Of a stretch of 7,011 nucleotides of DNA, positions 1 through 4,906 are shown piece after piece. The stretch spans positions 1 to 7,011 of the forward strand of contig SXRI01000083.1 in NCBI GenBank assembly GCA_005793615.1. Reading direction: 5' to 3'. The notes under the pieces are model-generated. The model was not told the DNA's origin. It saw only the letters and a program-made list of their open reading frames with translations, and searched no databases. The translations under genes and the position numbers were made by a program. Source of the DNA: Bdellovibrionales bacterium (lineage in GTDB: Bacteria; Bdellovibrionota; Bdellovibrionia; Bdellovibrionales; JAMPXM01). Numbering within the stretch: position 1 is the first letter of the stretch; each line of letters opens with the position of its first letter.

Positions 1-264
1 AAGTCATATAAGGTTCGATTCGACGCGATTGAGGTCGTTTCCGAAGACACGCGCGAGTGGGTGATTAGTTTTCGCGGACGGGATCAGGCCGGGGCTTTGA
101 CCGAGGCGGCACGAGCGCTCTTTGATGCGGGGGTTGAGGTTCGCTGGGCAAAGGTGCATACCTGGGGACGTCAACTGGATGATGTCTTTGGGATCACGCC
201 GCCAGCGATCACTGTGCAGAGTTCGGAGCAGCTCTTGGCCGGGCTGCGAGGAAAGTTGCTTTAG
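1..264 (+). CDS. glnD: [Protein-PII] uridylyltransferase, C-terminal ACT domain (5' truncated)
   Basis: An open frame enters from the left edge and ends at TAG 262-264, giving the last 87 residues of a longer protein. The segment at residues 27-67 reads GRDQAGALTEAARAL, then a GVEVRWAKVHTWG stretch, then LDDVFGI. This is the layout of the last ACT domain of GlnD: a 'RDrpGLL..la..L' helix, an '..i..AkI.TwGer' strand and 'vDvFyv'. GlnD is the bifunctional enzyme that uridylylates and deuridylylates PII signalling proteins in response to glutamine. Its C-terminal ACT pair senses glutamine. Only this domain is visible, so the nucleotidyltransferase and HD domains are inferred from the family. The protein ends about 20 residues after the ACT core, as expected for GlnD. 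Another ACT-domain protein is possible but less likely because of the TWG...DVF signature. Confidence 0.8.
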   Translation, partial: KSYKVRFDAIEVVSEDTREWVISFRGRDQAGALTEAARALFDAGVEVRWAKVHTWGRQLDDVFGITPPAITVQSSEQLLAGLRGKLL

Positions 265-705
265 CTGCCTGCTTAAAAAAGAGACAACTGCGGAGCGCCA
301 AATTTTTGTCAGAAATTGTAAGCAAAAAGTTCCTCCGATGCATGTGAATTTTGCGTCATCGAAAGCTTCAGGGAGCAATGTTCGCTCGGTGGATTGGCTC
401 GAATCAAAAATAGTTCTCAATACTTATAGTTGAATGTTGGCGCAATGGTTGTCACTCGTTGGTGCCCGGTGCGCTTTAGGGTGAAAGTGTGAGTAAGATC
501 ATTCAGTCCAGTTTTTTAGCATTTTTTTTGAAGTGCCTCGTCAAAGTCTTGCGAAATCTTAAAAGCACTGTCAGACTTTTATACAGGTTGTCTATTTGAT
601 CGGGATGATTGGAGAGGCAGCTCGCAGAGATAAAATATTTTTAAGTTTAAAGACAGTACGAGAACAAAACAAAAGACCATGAACGCATAGCGGGAGGGAG
701 CAAGG
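265..705. other. 441-base intergenic region with no convincing gene
   Basis: This stretch lies between the glnD stop and the HTH regulator start. Open frames crossing it on either strand are continuations of frames shadowing glnD, and they carry no ribosome binding site or recognisable motif. There are T-rich runs around 511-530 but no strong hairpin before them, so no intrinsic terminator for glnD can be called. The last 100 bases are AT-rich and contain a possible promoter for the downstream regulator. The length is unusual compared with the other gaps here, so an unannotated small RNA or a long regulatory leader is possible but unsupported. Confidence 0.5.
609..636 (+). promoter_or_regulatory. 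Possible sigma-70-type promoter of the LuxR-type regulator
   Basis: TTGGAG (609-614) is followed after 16 bases by TAAAAT (631-636), which matches the -10 consensus at five of six positions. The -35 match is poor (three of six). Transcription would start near 643, leaving a leader of about 60 bases before the ATG at 706. An alternative -10 is TATACA at 580-585, without a good -35. Confidence 0.3.
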
Positions 706-1095
706 ATGCTCAGAGATGTCCTTATTCAAAAAGGTTTGTCGAATCGCGAAGCCGAAGTTGCAGAGCTCGTTTCAAAGGGCCTGTCAAACAAGGAAGTCGC
801 TAACCAACTTTTCGTAACAGAAAAGACTGTGAAGTTTCACCTGACGAACATCTATAAGAAGATGAGTGTCAAGTCGCGCGCACAGCTCATTGTTTGGTGC
901 TTGCCGCATCTCGGATTTGTCGAGAACGAGGCGACTCAAGCAGCAGCTCGGACAGAAATGCCGGCAGCCGCAGCGGTCAACACGATCCCGGTTGGCAATG
1001 TTACTGTTGCACAAGCCGCAACTGCAGCTCCCATCCGTAGCGATATCGGCTCCGGAAGTTCTGGGAACGGCGATGTTGGCGCTTTCGGAATCTAA
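706..1095 (+). CDS. Orphan LuxR/GerE-type helix-turn-helix protein with Ala/Gly-rich tail
   Basis: The 129-residue protein starts at ATG 706, five bases after a strong purine-rich ribosome binding site (GGAGGGAG, 693-700). Residues 11-64 form a complete LuxR C-terminal DNA-binding domain: LSNREAEVAELV, GLSNKEVANQLFV, then TEKTVKFHLTNIYKKM and VKSRAQLIVW. The recognition-helix positions (T41, V42, K43, H45) and the N-R-E-x-E start match the family well. There is no receiver, autoinducer-binding or PAS domain in front: only ten residues precede the HTH. Residues 72-129 are low complexity, rich in Ala at 79-108 and in Gly/Ser at 115-127, and resemble no known domain. The likely role is a small transcription factor acting by dimerisation on DNA. 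The signal and targets are unknown. It stands alone, with its own terminator downstream. Confidence 0.85.
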   Translation: MLRDVLIQKGLSNREAEVAELVSKGLSNKEVANQLFVTEKTVKFHLTNIYKKMSVKSRAQLIVWCLPHLGFVENEATQAAARTEMPAAAAVNTIPVGNVTVAQAATAAPIRSDIGSGSSGNGDVGAFGI

Positions 1096-1164
1096 GGCCT
1101 AAGGTCTTTGGTTCAAATCTCTGAGCTTCTGCCTGACAGGAATGCAGGCGGTCCCGCTCGATCG

Positions 1165-1198
1165 ACCGGAGTACATTTGTGCTCCGGTTTTTCTTTTT
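1165..1198 (+). terminator. Intrinsic terminator after the LuxR-type gene
   Basis: A 10-base-pair stem with one G-U pair (ACCGGAGTAC, 1165-1174, with GTGCTCCGGT, 1179-1188) closes an ATTT loop and runs straight into TTTTCTTTTT. It lies 70 bases after the stop at 1095. This is the strongest terminator in the window. Confidence 0.9.
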
Positions 1199-1211
1199 GG
1201 TTTTTCTTTTT
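1186..1211 (+). repeat. Perfect 13-base tandem duplication of the terminator's T-tract
   Basis: The 13-mer GGTTTTTCTTTTT occurs at 1186-1198 and again immediately at 1199-1211. The first copy includes the last three bases of the terminator stem plus the T-tract. The second copy therefore adds a further T-rich segment without a stem. It looks like a replication-slippage duplication. Confidence 0.9.
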
Positions 1212-1285
1212 GGTGGCGTTGAGCCTTTCCAATTTTATGATTGGGTTGCGTAGAGCCTCGGACTAGACTGGTGCGGAGGTGAACT

Positions 1286-1765
1286 ATGTTGAATGCGCGC
1301 CCGGTTTCTGTTTCGAAGACGACGATGACCGAAATTGTTTTGCCTATTCATACCAATGCGCTTGGTACGGTTTTTGGCGGTACAATTTCTTCGTGGATTG
1401 ATATTTGTGCGGCGATCGCGGCACAACGACATTGTCGCCATACCGCTGTGACCGCAAGTTTCGATGCCCTTAATTTCGTGAAGCCCGTGATGCAGGGTTG
1501 GGTTGTGAATTTGCGGGCCTCAGTAAACTTCGCCGCTAAAACCTCGATGGAAGTCGGTGTCCGTGTGGATGCCGAGAACCCGCAAACCGGCGAGACCTTT
1601 CATACGGCGAGCGCGTATTTGACCTTTGTCGCATTGGGGGCTGATAAAAAGCCAACTCTCGTGCCACCCATTTTGCCTGAGACTCCCGATGAAGTCAGGC
1701 GTCTGCAGGCGGCTGAGAAGCGCCGTGCTCAACGACTGGCGCTTCGTCAATCCATTGGTAAGTAA
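1286..1765 (+). CDS. Acyl-CoA thioesterase, hotdog fold (YciA/BACH-like)
   Basis: The 159-residue protein begins at ATG 1286, three bases after an almost ideal ribosome binding site (GGAGGTGA, 1275-1282). One hotdog domain covers residues 8 to about 124. It holds the family motif N24-x2-G27-x2-FGG(30-32) on the substrate helix followed by W37 and D39. After it come the strands TASFDALNFVKP and ASVNFAAKTSMEVGVRV, typical of the acyl-CoA hydrolase group. Members hydrolyse acyl-CoA thioesters to free acid and CoA in the cytoplasm. Chain-length preference cannot be read from the sequence. The last 30 residues are charged and helix-prone (RRLQAAEKRRAQRLALR), a common C-terminal extension. There is no signal peptide. 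It is probably transcribed alone, because a terminator precedes it and the convergent hflX follows after 54 bases. Confidence 0.87.
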   Translation: MLNARPVSVSKTTMTEIVLPIHTNALGTVFGGTISSWIDICAAIAAQRHCRHTAVTASFDALNFVKPVMQGWVVNLRASVNFAAKTSMEVGVRVDAENPQTGETFHTASAYLTFVALGADKKPTLVPPILPETPDEVRRLQAAEKRRAQRLALRQSIGK

Positions 1766-1792
1766 AAACATGCTGTGAGTAAGATGCGACTT

Positions 1793-1832
1793 GTCTGTCG
1801 TTTCGGCTAGCCAAATGGCTCAGCCGACAGAC
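1793..1832. repeat. Nested inverted repeat between the thioesterase and hflX genes
   Basis: A perfect 8-base stem, GTCTGTCG (1793-1800) with CGACAGAC (1825-1832), encloses an inner 4-base-pair hairpin, AGCC-AAAT-GGCT (1809-1820). The hflX stop codon (1820-1822 on the minus strand) lies inside it. It sits where a shared terminator for the two convergent genes would be expected, but no T-tract follows directly on either strand. It may act as a barrier or mRNA 3' end rather than a classical intrinsic terminator. Confidence 0.5.
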
Positions 1833-3064
1833 TCTGCCGTGACCAGAAAGTCGCGCCAGCGGCTCAAGAGCGATGGTGTCATGTGCGCGGTACAGATGGT
1901 GCCGCTCGAGGCTGACTCACGTCGGGTGATTTGAGTTTCGCGCCCCAGTTCAAAGATGCGATGCTCTTCGGACTTGGGGAAAAACAGTTCAACCTCAGAG
2001 TGCAGTTGTTGAACGCTTTCAATCATCATACGTTTAAGACGCTCGATTCCTTCGCCCGTGATCGCTGATACGAAGACGCGTGGGAAGGCTTTGACCTGGA
2101 ATTGTTTTTCAAAAGCCGCGCGATCAACTTTGTTAAAGACCGAGATAATCGGCTTGTGATCCCAGCCGAATTCTTTGATCAATTGATTGACGATTTCCAT
2201 CTGCGTTTGCATCTGCTGGCTCGATAGATCCACAACGTGGATGAGCACATCGGCCTCGGCGGATTCCTCAAGTGTTGCCTTGAAAGCCTCAATCAATTGA
2301 GGCGGCAGTTTGCGGATAAATCCGACGGTGTCGGTCAAGACGGCGCCGGGGCCTTCAGGCAAATGAACCTTTCGAGTTGTCGGATCGAGAGTCGCGAAAA
2401 CTTGGTTTTTAGCAAGCACCTGAGACTTTGTCAGAGTGTTGAGCAGTGTTGATTTTCCGGAGTTGGTGTAACCGATGATCGCAAAACTCGGCACTTGGTT
2501 GCGCTTGCGCGCGGCGCGATGTTGGGAGCGATTGCTTCGTACGTTATCAAGTTGTTTGCGGATCTGTTTCACTCGGTCGCGAATGCGTCGGCGGTCCATT
2601 TCAAGCGCCGTTTCGCCAGGGCCGCGGGTGCCAATGCCGCCACCTTGGCGTGAAAGAGAACCCATCCACGCATCCACCATTCGCGGCAACTGATCGAGCA
2701 TTTGTGCAAGTTCGACTTGAAGTTTGCCCTCATAGGTTTGCGCTCGCTGTGCAAAAATATCGAGAATCAATTGGTTGCGATCGAGAACCCGAACGCCCCA
2801 TTCTTTCTCGAGGTTGCGTCCCTGGATTCCCGAAAGGTGATGATCAATGATGACCACTGAAGCGCCGGACTCCGTTACCAGCTCCTTCACTTCATCAACT
2901 TTTCCGGTTCCAATAAGTGTCGCAGGATTGAATTGCGGCAGGGTTTGGGCGAGGCTTCCGACAACTTCACCGCCGGCGGCATGGGCCAGTTCTTCAAGTT
3001 CGGCCAAGCTCTCTTTTAGGTCGACAAACGATTCACTTTTAAGTCCGACGCCGATCACGATCAC
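1820..3064 (-). CDS. hflX: Ribosome-associated GTPase HflX
   Basis: From GTG 3064 the protein is 414 residues, close to the family's usual length. Residues 1 to about 180 form the HflX nucleotide-binding N-domain and coiled linker, with the hallmark SRQGGGIGTRGPGETALEMD near 138-157. The G domain follows: P-loop GYTNSGKST (198-206), switch I FATLDPTTR (223-231), G3 DTVGF (245-249), G4 NKVD (311-314) and G5 SA (333-334). HflX binds the 50S subunit and splits stalled or hibernating 70S ribosomes using GTP. It is often linked to heat or stress recovery. The start is uncertain. Coding similarity continues upstream in frame (RPQERVIVIGV resembles the usual HflX N-terminus), but no ATG, GTG or TTG precedes 3064 before a stop at 3137-3139. 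A weak AGGA lies four bases before the GTG. A stronger AGGAG lies nine bases before an in-frame ATA (3095-3097). hflX ends inside an inverted repeat shared with the convergent thioesterase gene. Confidence 0.95.
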   Translation of the reverse strand: MIVIGVGLKSESFVDLKESLAELEELAHAAGGEVVGSLAQTLPQFNPATLIGTGKVDEVKELVTESGASVVIIDHHLSGIQGRNLEKEWGVRVLDRNQLILDIFAQRAQTYEGKLQVELAQMLDQLPRMVDAWMGSLSRQGGGIGTRGPGETALEMDRRRIRDRVKQIRKQLDNVRSNRSQHRAARKRNQVPSFAIIGYTNSGKSTLLNTLTKSQVLAKNQVFATLDPTTRKVHLPEGPGAVLTDTVGFIRKLPPQLIEAFKATLEESAEADVLIHVVDLSSQQMQTQMEIVNQLIKEFGWDHKPIISVFNKVDRAAFEKQFQVKAFPRVFVSAITGEGIERLKRMMIESVQQLHSEVELFFPKSEEHRIFELGRETQITRRESASSGTICTAHMTPSLLSRWRDFLVTAESVG

Positions 3065-3106
3065 GCGTTCCTGGGGGCGGAGAATGGATGTACCTATTGT
3101 TTTCGT

Positions 3107-3111
3107 CTCCT
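3107..3111 (-). promoter_or_regulatory. Ribosome binding site that may set an upstream hflX start
   Basis: On the minus strand AGGAG (3111-3107) is followed by a 9-base A-rich spacer and then ATA (3097-3095), in frame with hflX. No standard start codon is nearby in any frame. If it is used, HflX gains 11 residues (start GTSILRPQER). This fits homologs that have several residues before the first beta strand. Confidence 0.4.
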
Positions 3112-3339
3112 GTTGAGAAGGTGTTGAGAGAGCTGTTTAAAGGCTGACAACGACTTCCATAAATTAGTTTACCAGATCCGATTTTCAAGTGCTAGAGAGC
3201 TTTCTGGTCTTTCGCCTCAAAATGAGACCTTTTCAATCGGCGTCTAAAGTCGCTGCACTGCCTGACGGTGAATTCTCCGTAATAACAAAACTTTAAGAAG
3301 TTGTGATGCCTTGCATAAGACGGGGTGGCACTGGTCGCC

Positions 3340-3969
3340 TCAAGCCGACTTGGCTTTTCCTTTGATGGTGTTCAAGTGCGTGATGCGATCAATAATCGAC
3401 TGGCTCTTGAAGGGCTTGATGATGTAGCCATCAATTTTTAGCGCGGCGAACTTCGGCAGAGTTTGCTTTTCAATATGCCCGGAAATCACCACGAACGGCA
3501 GATTCTTCGTGCGCGGCTCGTTGCGGAGTTCAGTCAGAAATTCAAGGCCATTCATGCCGGGCATCTGCAGATCCGAAAAAACCACCATGATTTTTGCGAA
3601 TTCAGCTTCACTGGCTTGGCGGAGATATTGGAGCGCGCTCGTCGCCGAACGAAAGCTGTGGGATCCGATGCCCACGGATTTTAGAATGCCGCAGACCACG
3701 TTGGAGCTGGCCAGGGAGTCATCGACAACGATAGCCCAGTCCTCAGCTTCTTCGGTTTTTGTCTCGGCGCCTGTTCTGATTTCGCCTTGCGCGGTAGTCG
3801 CTTGAATCGGTTCCGGTGCCGGCTCGCTGAGCGAGGGTTGAGTGGAGCCGGGTGCGTGTTCGATAACCGCATCCTTAAAAAGCTCATCACTGGGACCTTC
3901 CTTATTCATGGGAAGCGTGCCGGGATTACCCCTGGGTTTTCTTTTAGTATCAGAATTGTTTGACGACAT
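3340..3969 (-). CDS. Response regulator: disordered N-terminus plus CheY-like receiver
   Basis: The protein has 209 residues from ATG 3969. Residues 1-76 are polar and rich in Pro, Glu, Thr and Ser, with no predicted fold. Residues 77 to about 202 are a complete receiver domain with the acidic pair D83-D84 and the phosphoacceptor D133 in FSDLQMPGMNG. It also has the Ser/Thr switch S163 in VISG and the catalytic lysine K185 in GYIIKPF. All phosphorylation residues are intact, so it should accept phosphate from a histidine kinase. There is no output domain, so it probably acts by protein-protein contact, as CheY or Spo0F do. No kinase or chemotaxis gene is adjacent. A stop at 3979-3981 limits the start to ATG 3969 or M21. 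Neither has a clear Shine-Dalgarno sequence, so translation may depend on a short or leaderless mRNA. hflX lies 275 bases downstream on the same strand. Confidence 0.85.
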   Translation of the reverse strand: MSSNNSDTKRKPRGNPGTLPMNKEGPSDELFKDAVIEHAPGSTQPSLSEPAPEPIQATTAQGEIRTGAETKTEEAEDWAIVVDDSLASSNVVCGILKSVGIGSHSFRSATSALQYLRQASEAEFAKIMVVFSDLQMPGMNGLEFLTELRNEPRTKNLPFVVISGHIEKQTLPKFAALKIDGYIIKPFKSQSIIDRITHLNTIKGKAKSA

Positions 3970-3990
3970 CGTGTCTGACTATTTTCAGAT

Positions 3991-4018
3991 TCGTCGGCCC
4001 CGTATGCAAGTTTTTTTA
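3991..4018 (-). promoter_or_regulatory. Possible sigma-28 (FliA)-like promoter of the receiver gene
   Basis: On the minus strand TAAA (4018-4015) is followed after 16 bases by GCCGACGA (3998-3991). The FliA consensus is TAAA-N15-GCCGATAA. Six of eight -10 bases match, but the spacer is one base longer than usual and the A-run makes the -35 easy to match by chance. It lies 21 bases before the ATG, so the leader would be only about 15 bases long. Confidence 0.3.
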
Positions 4019-4048
4019 AAGTCTTAACAAAATAGCAACAATCCAGAG

Positions 4049-4116
4049 CAAGACAAAAGTCTTGGGACTCAGGCTTGAGTAGAGGCGTACCCGCACCGTC
4101 CGTGTCGCGCCTAAGA
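4049..4116. repeat. Cluster of inverted repeats between the fRMsr and receiver genes
   Basis: Three hairpins lie in a row: CAAGAC-AAAA-GTCTTG (4049-4064, six base pairs), ACTCA-GGCT-TGAGT (4067-4080, five base pairs), and a longer imperfect one with arms AGGCG and CGCCT within about 4082-4112. They sit downstream of the fRMsr stop (minus strand) and upstream of the receiver promoter. They could end the fRMsr transcript, but no strong T-tract follows on the minus strand. Confidence 0.45.
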
Positions 4117-4154
4117 CGCATCGATTTTGTTTGGCACCGTAATCAACTTAAGAA

Positions 4155-4688
4155 CTAAATGAATTTAGATGGCCAGTGACTCTTCGTCAAAAGTGGACCA
4201 AGCAAGCTCTCAAGGCCAATGCGATCCTTTTCACAGAATCGTTTGAGGGTAGGAGAATCAATATCCAGCACACCTAAGAGGCGCCCGCTCGCGGTATCTG
4301 GTGGGGTAGTTAGTCCGGTGTTTGGCAATACAAGTGGAATGACGAGCTCAGATCTCGAGCGGGTGTCGCAGGCGATGTGCCCGGGAAACTGGTCGACATT
4401 TTCGATGAGCATCGTGCGGCGTTCGAGTGCAGCTGTGCCGCAGACGCCTTTCCCGAGCGGAATCGTGAGACACGCTGGCAGTCCTTGGAAGGGGCCAAGA
4501 TGCAGCTCGGAACCGCTGCTCAGATAAAAACCAACCCAGTTTATATCCGGAAGGTGGGCCATGAGAGCGGCACTTAAGTTGGCAAGGTTTGTGAACCAGG
4601 TCTTCACGAGCATGCCTTCGATCTCGGTCGCGAGCTCTCGATAAAATTCCTTTTTGTCGCTGTAATTGATGCGCTGAAAAGGTGACAT
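4155..4688 (-). CDS. msrC: Free methionine-(R)-sulfoxide reductase (GAF-fold, YebR/fRMsr)
   Basis: The chosen start is ATG 4688, giving 177 residues. It has GAGG nine bases upstream and GAAGG adjacent. A TTG at 4715 would add nine residues but has no ribosome binding site. The protein is a single GAF domain with the fRMsr signatures NWVGFY (50-55), LGPFQGLPAC (64-73), GKGVCGTA (79-86) and FPGHIACDTRSRSE (101-114), ending LGVLDIDSP. The three redox cysteines are C73, C83 and C107, with spacings of 10 and 24 as in the E. coli enzyme (84/94/118). It reduces free L-methionine-(R)-sulfoxide to methionine in the cytoplasm with thioredoxin-type electron donors, which repairs oxidative damage to the amino acid pool. 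A Pro/Thr-rich loop of about 13 residues (about 122-135) precedes the last strand and looks like an insertion relative to shorter homologs. The gene is divergent from the exported-protein gene at 4907. Confidence 0.92.
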   Translation of the reverse strand: MSPFQRINYSDKKEFYRELATEIEGMLVKTWFTNLANLSAALMAHLPDINWVGFYLSSGSELHLGPFQGLPACLTIPLGKGVCGTAALERRTMLIENVDQFPGHIACDTRSRSELVIPLVLPNTGLTTPPDTASGRLLGVLDIDSPTLKRFCEKDRIGLESLLGPLLTKSHWPSKFI

Positions 4689-4735
4689 GCCTTCAAACCT
4701 CGCTGTTACGGCCAAGTTAGGGGATTGACGGGGCC

Positions 4736-4759
4736 GGTAGAGTTGCTCGGGAACCTACC
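4736..4759. repeat. Inverted repeat in the divergent promoter region
   Basis: GGTAG-A-GTT (4736-4744) pairs with GAACCTACC (4751-4759): eight base pairs with one bulged A and a 6-base loop. It lies between the divergent fRMsr and exported-protein starts, where an operator or leader hairpin could act. No regulator can be named. Confidence 0.4.
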
Positions 4760-4831
4760 ACATGAAGAAGACCATTGCATGAAAGTAGTGAGGTCGACGG
4801 GAATGATTCATGGCTGTGCCCTACAATCCCG

Positions 4832-4860
4832 TTTCCTCTCATATTTGGCCATGCTAGAAT
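4832..4860 (+). promoter_or_regulatory. Possible extended -10 promoter of the exported-protein gene
   Basis: TGCTAGAAT (4852-4860) is an extended -10 element: TG, one base, then TAGAAT with five of six matches. The -35 region (TTTCCT, 4832-4837, 17-base spacer) is weak, which is usual for extended -10 promoters. Transcription would start near 4867, about 40 bases before the ATG at 4907. Confidence 0.4.
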
Positions 4861-4906
4861 TTGCGTAAACGCTTAACTCAGATTGCCCACAGCGGAGCTT
4901 CATCAC

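Noticed and set aside
4..433. Long open frames on the minus strand (to 420) and in another plus frame (122-433) at the left edge.
   Set aside because: They overlap the glnD ACT domain, have no ribosome binding site and no recognisable motif, and have the composition expected of shadow frames.
1236..1241. TATGAT as a -10 element for the thioesterase gene.
   Set aside because: It matches five of six bases, but no acceptable -35 lies 16-18 bases upstream; too weak to list as a promoter.
3206..3229. Inverted repeat GGTCT...AGACC with inner CTCA-AAA-TGAG upstream of hflX, followed by TTTT on the plus strand.
   Set aside because: No plus-strand gene ends here, and the two stems compete for the same bases, so it is not a convincing terminator or operator.
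3340..3357. AAGCC-GACTT-GGCTT hairpin followed by TTCC at the end of the receiver gene.
   Set aside because: It points the wrong way for the minus-strand gene, and the stem is only five base pairs within coding sequence.
4219..4577. Open frames antisense to or out of frame with the fRMsr gene.
   Set aside because: The fRMsr frame has strong family motifs and all three cysteines; the others show nothing and lack ribosome binding sites.
4761..4781. Tiny open frame MKKTIA in the divergent region before the exported-protein gene.
   Set aside because: It has six codons, no clear ribosome binding site and no attenuator structure around it.
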